This document shows, piece by piece, positions 1 to 5,764 of a DNA stretch of 14,262 bases (its first letter is position 1; every line of letters begins with the position of its first letter). The notes beneath the pieces were generated by a model that did no database searches, was not told where the DNA came from, and worked only from the letters and a program-made list of their open reading frames with translations. This DNA is from JBBQNJ01 sp038329845 (GTDB taxonomy: Bacteria; Planctomycetota; Phycisphaerae; Tepidisphaerales; Tepidisphaeraceae): contig JBBQNJ010000098.1 in the NCBI GenBank assembly GCA_038329845.1, positions 1 to 14,262 of the forward strand, in the 5' to 3' direction. The position numbers were made by a program, and so were the translations under genes.

Positions 1-1406
1 CGGCTGCCGCTGTCACGGGATACCCCAACCAGTAGTATCTGGACTCCTCATCCTCGCTAAGCCATTTGCTTCGCAAGGCCATGATCGCCTCGGCCCCCGA
101 CACGCTCCAAAACTGCTCGGTCCCCTTGACCCGCTTGCCAAACAACTTCACCCCCGATTCGGTGATCCCCGAGCCGATCGGCCAGCCTCGAGCCCGGTAC
201 GCCGGGTAATCCACCTGCTGGCGATGCTTGAAAAAGTACCCCACGGTATTGGCCAGCACGCAACGAGGGGCGTTGGCCGGCTCGAGGTCTGCCGGCGCTC
301 CGGCTTGCCCGGACAGTTGCCGCAATCGATCCAGCAGCGAATCGACCTGCCCGTCCCACAACAACTGCAACAGTTCCTCGGCCAGGGTGTCGGCGTTGTG
401 GCCGCCGAGCGCCGTCGTGGCCGCCTTGGCCGCATCGTGCAGGTGTTCGCTGGCGTGGTAGTAATCCAGAATGCGGGGATGACAAGCAAAGTATTGCTCC
501 CACAGCGGGTCGATCCAGTTGCCGCCGTCGTGGATGCCGATGACCTCCACGGCGTTGCGGATGCCGCGTCGCTCGGCTTCCAGGCGGGCCATCGGACCAA
601 AGCCCTTGGCGTCTTGCATCGTGGCCAGGAACGTACTGACCAACTTCTCGGGGGGCTTTTCAGCGCCGTCGCCCTTGAGGCAACTGGTGATTGTCAGCAC
701 TTTGTTCTCTTTCCAGCGACTGCCGGTTTCCTCTGATTTTTCGCGGGTTTGCACCCGCCCGCCATCGGCACCGATCACCAGCAACTGATGCTCATTCGCC
801 TTGGCGCAGGGAAGATCGCCCCGGGCCATCGCGGCCAATTCCTGCTGGCGATGGTCCACCAGGGTCTGGCCCATCGCCTCGGCCCAACGCTGGATCTGCG
901 TGCCGTCGTAGTGGCTGGCCCAGTCAATGTTCAACGCCCGCGCGGCGTTGTCGAACGACTGCGTCGCCGCTTCTCGTGCCACCCGAGCCGCCGCCTTGGG
1001 CGACAAGTTCCCCTCCGTCGGCAAGCCCCAGTCGCGGTCCTGAGGGGGAAAAAGATCGGCCACATTGCCGACATCGGCACGACTGCTTGGTCAGCACAAC
1101 CACCCCGTGCGGGGTTCGCACCTCCGTCTGGCGGGATTCCTTGTTCAGATACACCCGATCCGAGCGGCAGTCCGGGCAACGCCCCCCGACCTGGGCTTGG
1201 GCGCTGACCTCCAAGGCCGCACGCTCTTCCAGGAACACCGGAATCATCGTCCGCTCCATCTCGTCGGCCAAGTCCTCCCACTGCACAAACTGCTGTCCCC
1301 CCGGCAAGCCAACGGCTTGATCCGCCGGCACCATCTTGTCCAGAAGCGCTCCAAACACCCGATTCAATCGCTCGCGTGCCGTTTGCCGATCCGTCAGCGC
1401 CGCCAT
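1..1406 (-). CDS. ISKra4-family transposase, two frames, 3' end outside window
   Basis: This is a DDE-type transposase that would cut and join the ends of its IS. The first frame (1406 to 1044, 121 codons) has an N-terminal helical part and a zinc-ribbon-like pattern: CPDC at residues 77-80, then CRCRQC at 110-115. It ends in RSFSP. The protein then continues one base further on, at 1042, with QDRDWGLPTEG. That second frame stays open for 347 codons to the window edge. Candidate catalytic acids there are the D of GADGG (codon at 766), the D of ILDYYH (466) and the E of GSGITESG (160), assigned by position rather than by alignment. I chose the ATG at 1406 because GGAGG lies 5 bases upstream; the ATG at 1418 has only a pyrimidine run before it. 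The first frame read straight through stops at 924. The frame change is either programmed +1 slippage or a one-base insertion that kills the gene. Family assignment is from recalled conserved segments. Confidence 0.82.
1040..1053 (-). other. Frame-change site in transposase (T5C5 run)
   Basis: On the minus strand the frame-0 codons are TCT TTT TCC CCC TCA. Family-like protein sequence resumes if the T at 1043 is skipped, so the next codon is CAG. A proline CCC codon followed by U is a known context for +1 slippage (for example CCC-U at a stop in a Listeria phage), which makes programmed frameshifting possible. A homopolymer insertion gives the same picture. No downstream stimulatory structure was established. 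Confidence 0.5.
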
Positions 1407-1455
1407 GGCATCCTCCATGAAAAAAGAGAAAAGGGGAAATCGACCACCACAACCT

Positions 1456-1461
1456 ATTGTA
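1456..1461 (-). promoter_or_regulatory. Possible -10 box of the IS
   Basis: TACAAT on the minus strand lies about 50 bases upstream of the transposase ATG at 1406. It is a good -10 match, but no convincing -35 sits at the right distance, so this is a weak call. Confidence 0.22.
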
Positions 1462-1567
1462 TCATCCGCGATAAGATCCGTCCGCAGAAACTGTCACGCA
1501 CCCGATGATGCGCACAGCAAGGGATCGGCGTGGCTTGCAGCGATGGACGTGATAGAATCGCACTCCC

Positions 1568-1819
1568 ATGACCGCGCCAGACCTTTTACGCCGTATCACC
1601 TCGGATCCCGCGATTTTCGGCGGCAAGCCGATCGTCCACGGAAAACGCCTGGCGGTGGAGCATGTGCTTTCGATGCTCGCCGCCGGTGACACTCTTGAAG
1701 ATGTGATCGCGGCGTATCCCTTCCTCGAGCCAGAGGACATTCGCGCCTGCATGCTCTATGCGTACAAACTCGTGGCCCATGAGCGGGTCGATCCATTTCC
1801 CGTCGGATCGGCGGCATGA
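1568..1819 (+). CDS. DUF433 family antitoxin
   Basis: This 83-residue protein has the typical DUF433 layout: RITSDPAIFGGKPIVHGKR near residues 9-27, then a hydrophobic VEHVLSMLAAGDTLEDV segment, then YPFLEPEDIRACMLYA. DUF433 proteins are small winged-helix-like proteins that usually sit directly before a DUF5615 PIN-like protein and are believed to be the antitoxin of that pair. The stop codon here overlaps the ATG of the toxin remnant (ATGA at 1816-1819), the standard coupled arrangement. Length is normal and the gene looks intact. There is no Shine-Dalgarno sequence before the ATG. A TAGAAT box at 1553-1558 lies only 9 bases upstream, so a leaderless transcript is possible. With the toxin broken, the antitoxin may be an orphan or may act against a toxin encoded elsewhere. 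Confidence 0.85.
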   Translation: MTAPDLLRRITSDPAIFGGKPIVHGKRLAVEHVLSMLAAGDTLEDVIAAYPFLEPEDIRACMLYAYKLVAHERVDPFPVGSAA

Positions 1820-1948
1820 GAGTGCTACTGGACAGTTGTATCGCGGGCCAAGCGGCGAACGCAGTCCGGCAGGCGGGCGACCTACCAAGCTGATCTCGCG
1901 GCCGGAGCGATCTTGACGGCAGAACCGTGGCGAGTGCGCGTGCGTTCC
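1816..1948 (+). pseudogene. DUF5615 PIN-like toxin, internally deleted remnant
   Basis: The ATG at 1816 opens with MRVLLDSCIAG, the usual start of DUF5615 PIN-like nucleases; the D is the first acidic active-site residue. The frame stops after 25 codons at 1891-1893. From 1883 the +1 frame reads YQADLAAGAILTAEP followed by WRVRVRS, which resembles the C-terminal end of the same family (AGAI-TVE-RVRVR). The gene therefore seems to keep its first ~22 and last ~20 codons, while about 70 middle codons carrying the remaining acidic residues are gone and the junction is out of frame. Full-length family members are about 110-120 residues. No active nuclease can be made. The similarity of both ends is from recall, not alignment; the N-terminal part is the more certain. 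Confidence 0.7.
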
Positions 1949-1952
1949 GGAT

Positions 1953-1987
1953 GCCCCTCGCCCCACGCCCCTCGCCCCACGCCCCAC
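1953..1987 (+). repeat. 14-bp tandem repeat, 2.5 copies
   Basis: GCCCCTCGCCCCAC occurs twice exactly (1953-1966 and 1967-1980), followed by a half copy GCCCCAC (1981-1987). It lies just after the toxin remnant and has probably removed or masked the original toxin stop codon. No function is evident. Confidence 0.8.
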
Positions 1988-2013
1988 GCCGCCTGGGATC
2001 ACCATTACTTACT

Positions 2014-2029
2014 GAAGGTTCTAACCTTC
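2014..2029. other. Short palindrome downstream of receiver gene
   Basis: GAAGGTT and AACCTTC form perfect 7-base arms around a 2-base centre. It lies 60 bases past the stop of the receiver-domain gene. The loop is too small for a normal terminator hairpin and no U-run follows on either strand. A dimeric protein-binding site is the alternative. Confidence 0.35.
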
Positions 2030-2089
2030 CGGAATGCGGGTATCCCACGGCAACAATGGGCAACGAACATCGCGGAAAATCGGCCCTGG

Positions 2090-2500
2090 TCAGTTGGGCT
2101 TGCCGCCGAGCATGTCGAGCAGGGCGGTGATGTTGAACGGCTTGGCCATGAATGCGACGGTTTGCCCGTGCAGCACGCCCGCTTCGTACTCTCCGGAGAT
2201 GGCGATCACCTTGGCCGGTCGATGCGTATCCGGCAGCCGCATGCAGTGATTGAGCAGCTCAAAGCCATCCATCACCGGCATGCGCAGGTCCGTCAGCAAC
2301 ACGTCGAAGCGCTGGGTCAGCAGATATCCCAGGCCCTCTTCGCCATCGCGGGCGGTGACGACCTCAGCGCCGGTCTGGCGAATCAGCTTTCCGATCACAA
2401 GGCGGGTCGGAGCGTGGTCCTCGACCACGAGAATGCGCAGCCTCGCGGTCTTGCCCGTGGCTTGCCCGGCACCGTGATCATTCATCGAAAGCAGGCTCAT
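2090..2500 (-). CDS. Stand-alone response regulator receiver domain
   Basis: This 136-residue protein is a single CheY-like receiver domain with no output domain. It receives a phosphoryl group from a histidine kinase and acts through protein contact. Numbering from the ATG at 2500, the acidic pair is E27-D28 (LVVEDH), the phosphoacceptor is D71 (LLTDLRMPVMDGF), the switch Ser is S102 (IAISGEY) and the conserved Lys is K120 in MAKPF, so all key residues are present. I prefer this start because GGGAG lies a few bases upstream; an ATG at 2530 adds ten residues outside the domain and has no ribosome site. No kinase gene is adjacent, so the partner is unknown. A 16-base perfect palindrome lies upstream at 2563. 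Confidence 0.88.
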   Translation of the reverse strand: MSLLSMNDHGAGQATGKTARLRILVVEDHAPTRLVIGKLIRQTGAEVVTARDGEEGLGYLLTQRFDVLLTDLRMPVMDGFELLNHCMRLPDTHRPAKVIAISGEYEAGVLHGQTVAFMAKPFNITALLDMLGGKPN

Positions 2501-2818
2501 TCTCTCCCGTCTCTTGGCCAACTCGATCATTGGGCAGTTCGTCAGGGTCAGTCAAGTAGTCGTGAACCTATAGGTTCAGATCGACTCGACAATGTAATGT
2601 TTAGTCCAGCGCGCTTGCCGAGGCAATGGGGTCGACGAAAGTCCCGGCAGGCGTTTTGTACGAGCGGGTTCAGATTGTAAATGTTCGGTTTTCGTGCTTC
2701 CGGAACCAGGAAATCTCAAATCCGAAAATGCGGAGTCGGCCAATCCTACCCCTGCTCCGGCGCAGCACCAGCGCTCGAGGAAGGGACATTGATTCATAGC
2801 GAATCCGCATGCCGTCGA
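2501..2818. other. Intergenic stretch between sdhA and receiver gene
   Basis: These 318 bases hold no supportable gene. Besides the palindrome at 2563-2578 I see only weak dyads, for example the TTCCGGAA at about 2698 and a short TCCG/CGGA pair near 2720. None is followed by a clear T-run on the minus strand. There is no trace of sdhB, which would be expected here after sdhA in Bacillus-type operons. Confidence 0.6.
2563..2578. promoter_or_regulatory. Perfect 16-bp palindrome, candidate operator
   Basis: TGAACCTATAGGTTCA is a perfect 16-base dyad. It lies 63 bases before the receiver gene start at 2500 and contains a TATAGG that could serve as a weak -10 on the minus strand. Its position and symmetry suggest a site for a dimeric regulator. 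No regulator is identifiable in the window, so this is inference. Confidence 0.4.
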
Positions 2819-4714
2819 TCATTGTCCGGAAGGGGTGTCTTTCTGCGCCGTCGTGGCGGCGGCTTTGGCTTCGGTCTTGCCGTACGTCCTGGCCCGTGGC
2901 TGGATCAGGCTGGTGTCCACCGGGGCGTAGCTGATCACCGTCGCGTCATTCGCCGCGTCATAGGTGGCGATCGTGGTCTTGAGGAACTCGGCGTCATTGC
3001 GTTCGGGGAACGCGGGCTTGAAGTGGGCACCCCGGCTTTCGTTGCGCAGCAGCGCGGCTTTCAACACGGCTTCGGCGTAGACGAGCATGTCTTTCAATGC
3101 CCGGGTGAACGAGAGGTTCTGATTGGTCCACGTCCCGGTGTCGCTGAGCCGCACGCGCTGGTAACGCTGCTTCCACTGCTGGCAGCGGTCCAGCGTCTCC
3201 TGGAGCTTGTCGTTATGGCGGACGACCGTGCAGTTCTCGGTCATCCACTTGCCCATCTCCTGCCACAGCAGGTAAGGATTCTCATCGCCGTCGTTGTTGA
3301 GCAGGGCCGTCTGCTTGTCGGTTTCGCGTTTCACGACGGCGTCGAAAGTCTGCTGCGGAACGGCCGCGGCGTTGACCGAATCGGCGCTGGTGTAGTTGTG
3401 AATGCAACTTCCGCCGAACAGGCCGTCGAAGATGCAGCTCAGCAGCGAGTTGGCCCCCAGCCGGTTGGCGCCATGATACCCGACGTTGACCTCTCCCATG
3501 GCGTACAGCCCCGGGATGTTGGTCTGCATGTTGTTGGGCGCGCCGGCCTTTAGTCCGCCGGTCTTCTCGTCCTTGGTGAACGTAGTCCACAGCCCGCCCA
3601 TGGTGTAGTGGACCGCCGGGAAAATTCGCATGGGCTCCTCGAGCGGGTCGGCGCCGACGAATTTCTCGTAGATTTCCAGAATTCCTTCCAGTTTATTGAG
3701 GATCGCCGCCCGACCGATACGCTTCACCTCGTCGCGCAGGTCCAGGTAGACCATGTTGCCGCCGCCCACGCCGTACCCGTCCTGGCACATCTGGAAAATC
3801 TCGCGGGTGGCGATATCGCGCGGGACGAGATTGCCGTACTTGGGATAGATGCGCTCGAGGAAGTAATCGCGCTCACCTTCGGGAATCGAGTTGGGCGGGC
3901 GGGTGTCATGTTTCTTTTTGGGGACCCAGACCCGCCCCCCCTCGCCGCGGGCCGATTCGCTGATCAGCCGGCACTTGTCCTCCCCGGGAATCGCCGTCGG
4001 ATGCACCTGGAGCATTTCCGGATTGGCCAGCTTGGCCCCGGCCACGTAGCAGCGGGCGGCGGCCCCGCCGGTGCAGATCACCGACATGGTGCTCTTGCCG
4101 AAAACCAGCCCGTTGCCTCCGGTGGCCATCACCACCGCATCGGCGCGGAAGGCGCGGATCTGCATGGTCCGCATGTCCTGGGCGACGATCCCCACGCACG
4201 CCCCGTCATGGATGACCGGGGCGAGGAACTCCCAGAACTCATACTTGGTGACGCGCTTCTCGGCTTCCCAGCGACGGGTCTGCTCGTCCAGGGCGTAGAG
4301 CAATTGCTGGCCGGTGGTCGCCCCGGCGTAGAACGTGCGCTTGAACAGCGACCCGCCGAACAGCCGCAAGGCCCGCTGGCCCTCGGGCGTGCGGTTGAAC
4401 GGCACGCCCATCCGGTCCAGCAGGTCGATGATCTTCGGCGCCCAGTTGCACATCTCCAGCACCGGGGGCTGATCGGCGAGAAAATCGCCGCCCAGCACCG
4501 TCTCGTCGAAGTGCATCCACTCTGAATACCCCTGCTGCCGCGCGATTTCGTTGCAGGCGTTGATCCCTCCCTGGGCGCACACGCTATGCGAGCGCTTCAC
4601 CGGGACCATGCTAAACAGGTCCACATCCACGCCTTCCTCGGCCAGCTTGATGGTGCAACTCAAGCCCGCCAACCCGCCACCGACCACGATCACACGCTTT
4701 TTTGAAACGGCCAT
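2819..4714 (-). CDS. sdhA: Succinate dehydrogenase/fumarate reductase flavoprotein subunit
   Basis: The flavoprotein subunit of respiratory complex II oxidises succinate to fumarate, or the reverse, at the inner face of the membrane. Residues are numbered from the ATG at 4714. The FAD dinucleotide-binding loop is VVGGGLAG (10-17), and H43 in RSHSVCAQGG is the expected site of covalent FAD attachment. Substrate and proton-transfer residues fall in HPTAIPG (H238), VPRDIATRE (R299), VHYTMGG (H369) and GANRLGANS (R418). The C-terminal part holds the helical domain. At 631 residues it fits the Bacillus subtilis-type SdhA subgroup rather than the shorter proteobacterial form. The start at 4747 would add 11 residues before the FAD strand and is less likely. 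It lies 156 bases after sdhC on the same strand, with a palindromic element between them, and no sdhB follows. Confidence 0.95.
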   Translation of the reverse strand: MAVSKKRVIVVGGGLAGLSCTIKLAEEGVDVDLFSMVPVKRSHSVCAQGGINACNEIARQQGYSEWMHFDETVLGGDFLADQPPVLEMCNWAPKIIDLLDRMGVPFNRTPEGQRALRLFGGSLFKRTFYAGATTGQQLLYALDEQTRRWEAEKRVTKYEFWEFLAPVIHDGACVGIVAQDMRTMQIRAFRADAVVMATGGNGLVFGKSTMSVICTGGAAARCYVAGAKLANPEMLQVHPTAIPGEDKCRLISESARGEGGRVWVPKKKHDTRPPNSIPEGERDYFLERIYPKYGNLVPRDIATREIFQMCQDGYGVGGGNMVYLDLRDEVKRIGRAAILNKLEGILEIYEKFVGADPLEEPMRIFPAVHYTMGGLWTTFTKDEKTGGLKAGAPNNMQTNIPGLYAMGEVNVGYHGANRLGANSLLSCIFDGLFGGSCIHNYTSADSVNAAAVPQQTFDAVVKRETDKQTALLNNDGDENPYLLWQEMGKWMTENCTVVRHNDKLQETLDRCQQWKQRYQRVRLSDTGTWTNQNLSFTRALKDMLVYAEAVLKAALLRNESRGAHFKPAFPERNDAEFLKTTIATYDAANDATVISYAPVDTSLIQPRARTYGKTEAKAAATTAQKDTPSGQ

Positions 4715-4798
4715 AATCCCATTCCGGAAAATCTCGATCAAAAACACACAATTGACGATCCGACCGGCATCGTCGAAAAAACGCTGGCAATCCCCGGC

Positions 4799-4873
4799 TA
4801 GTGTATTGTCACACTTGCGTTTTGGGGTAAATCCTGGTGCATTACCCTAAAACCATTGTGTGACAAAGCACTA
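4799..4873. repeat. 75-bp palindromic element, MITE-like, TA at both ends
   Basis: Two 32-base arms (4799-4830 and 4842-4873) pair at 25 of 32 positions around an 11-base loop (4831-4841). Conserved blocks are TAGTG at the tips, TTGTCACAC, GTTTT and GGGTAA. Both ends are TA, as left by TA-targeting IS630/mariner-type elements and their miniature derivatives. The right arm contains the TAG stop codon of sdhC. In the sdhC-sdhA transcript it would fold into a long hairpin and could affect processing or the ratio of the two subunits. A mobile origin is inference; the inverted repeat itself is directly visible. Confidence 0.65.
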
Positions 4874-5575
4874 GTGCGGCAACAGCGGCGCCGACATCAT
4901 CGGCCCCCAGTCGAGTTTCGCCCCGGCGATCAACGCGATCATCCCGGCGGCGAAACTCAGCACGAACAGTCCCGCGCAGATCAGCCCCCAGCGGCGCTGG
5001 GCCCCGGCGCTGATCGTGAGTCCCCAGGTGATCGCCGCCGTCCAGAACCCGTTGGCCAGGTGAAAGCACGCGGCCAGAATCCCCAGCGGATACAGCCCCC
5101 ACGTGATCCAGCCATGCTCGCTGAAATGCCGGCCCACCGTCGCCAGGGCCCGCTGCGGCTCGAAGCTCAGATTCAAGCCGAATGCCCCGTATTTGAACGA
5201 CAGCACGTGAAACGCGATGAAAACGACGATGATGATCGCGCTGATGCGCTGCAGGGTGTAGTAGACGTTTTTGGCGTACGGATACGAACCGACGTTCGGC
5301 CGGCCGGTGACGATGATCCACATGCCGTAAAACGTGTGGAACAGGATCGGCAGGTAGATGAACGTCCACTCGATCAGCGGCAGGAACGGCAAGTCGTGGA
5401 TCTTGTTCACCTGGTTCTGGTAGACCGCTCCACCCTGGGCGATGGTGGCGTTTACGGCCAGGTGAACCAGCAGATATCCCCCGAAGAGGATGCCGGTGAG
5501 CGAGTGAAGCCGTCGCAGCAAAAACTCGCGGTGGGCCGTCAGCGCGGACGGAGCCGATACGGTGGCGATGGACAC
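4871..5575 (-). CDS. sdhC: Succinate dehydrogenase cytochrome b558 subunit
   Basis: This 234-residue protein is the membrane anchor of complex II, which passes electrons from the iron-sulfur subunit through two b hemes to quinone. Five hydrophobic helices lie at about residues 24-44, 68-90, 108-127, 157-180 and 196-218. H38 (LLVHLAVN), H80 (LFHTFYG), H123 (AFHVLSF) and H172 (CFHLANG) occupy the places of the four heme ligands of Bacillus SdhC, so a diheme type is expected. RRLHSLTG at 21-28 is also family-typical. I chose the GTG at 5575 (VSIATVSAP) because AAGGA lies about 9 bases upstream. The frame stays open far upstream, but that part is antisense to the ABC-F gene. It is the first gene of the sdhC-sdhA unit, and its TAG stop lies inside the palindromic element. 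Confidence 0.92.
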   Translation of the reverse strand: MSIATVSAPSALTAHREFLLRRLHSLTGILFGGYLLVHLAVNATIAQGGAVYQNQVNKIHDLPFLPLIEWTFIYLPILFHTFYGMWIIVTGRPNVGSYPYAKNVYYTLQRISAIIIVVFIAFHVLSFKYGAFGLNLSFEPQRALATVGRHFSEHGWITWGLYPLGILAACFHLANGFWTAAITWGLTISAGAQRRWGLICAGLFVLSFAAGMIALIAGAKLDWGPMMSAPLLPH

Positions 5576-5612
5576 GGTAATCAATCCTTTCCGGTTCACC
5601 CGGCCTTGCCCG

Positions 5613-5639
5613 GCGCCGCGCTGACAACCGGCGCGGCGC
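5613..5639 (-). promoter_or_regulatory. GC hairpin in the sdhC leader
   Basis: Perfect 9-base arms (GCGCCGCGC and GCGCGGCGC) flank a 9-base loop. The hairpin lies between the predicted sdhC promoter and the GTG start, ending 38 bases before it. All nine pairs are G-C. There is no T-run, so it is not a simple intrinsic terminator. It may be a leader structure affecting stability or translation. Confidence 0.45.
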
Positions 5640-5660
5640 ACTCCAGGACCGGGAGCGGCG

Positions 5661-5688
5661 ATTATACGCAAAGCGCTCCATCCGCCAA
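5661..5688 (-). promoter_or_regulatory. Sigma70-type promoter for sdhC-sdhA
   Basis: On the minus strand TTGGCG (5688-5683) and a perfect TATAAT (5666-5661) are separated by 16 bases. Transcription would start near 5653 and give a leader of about 78 bases containing the GC hairpin. It faces away from the ABC-F gene in the 189-bp divergent region. Confidence 0.6.
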
Positions 5689-5764
5689 CGTCTCGTGCAA
5701 AGTGACGCGATCCGACCCGCTTCCCGCGTTGGAAAGCGCCCCCGCGCGCCGCTAGGCTCCGGGG

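Larger units (their letters stand above)
1..1420 (-). mobile_element. Partial ISKra4-family insertion sequence
   Basis: The left part of the window is occupied by the transposase gene of an IS of ISKra4 type, read on the minus strand. The element continues beyond base 1, so only its transposase-5' side is present. The outer end must lie in the unassigned stretch 1420-1560, before the antitoxin gene, but without the other end I cannot identify a terminal inverted repeat or a target duplication. The boundary given here is therefore the minimum extent. The neighbouring decayed toxin-antitoxin pair fits an accessory, rearranged locus. Confidence 0.75.

Noticed and set aside
148..1508. Several open frames on both strands over the IS
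   Set aside because: All are out-of-frame or antisense shadows of the two transposase frames, which read through with family-like sequence.
1420..1560. Search for the IS terminal inverted repeat and target duplication
   Set aside because: The other IS end is outside the window, so no repeat pair can be tested.
1953..1987. Possible CRISPR-like repeat
   Set aside because: Units are contiguous with no spacers and are only 14 bases long.
1913..2680. Plus-strand open frame of 255 codons
   Set aside because: Its first residues are the toxin C-terminal remnant; the remainder runs through the tandem repeat and antisense to the receiver gene.
2681..3553. Plus-strand open frame of 290 codons
   Set aside because: It is antisense to sdhA, low in complexity and without domain features; sdhA is clearly the coding frame.
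3608..4525. Plus-strand open frame of 305 codons
   Set aside because: It mirrors sdhA codons in a GC-rich genome and shows no family motif.
4715..4798. GACGAT/ATCGTC dyad near 4753-4776 as a terminator of sdhC
   Set aside because: The stem is only 6 bases with a 9-base loop, and no T-run follows on the minus strand.
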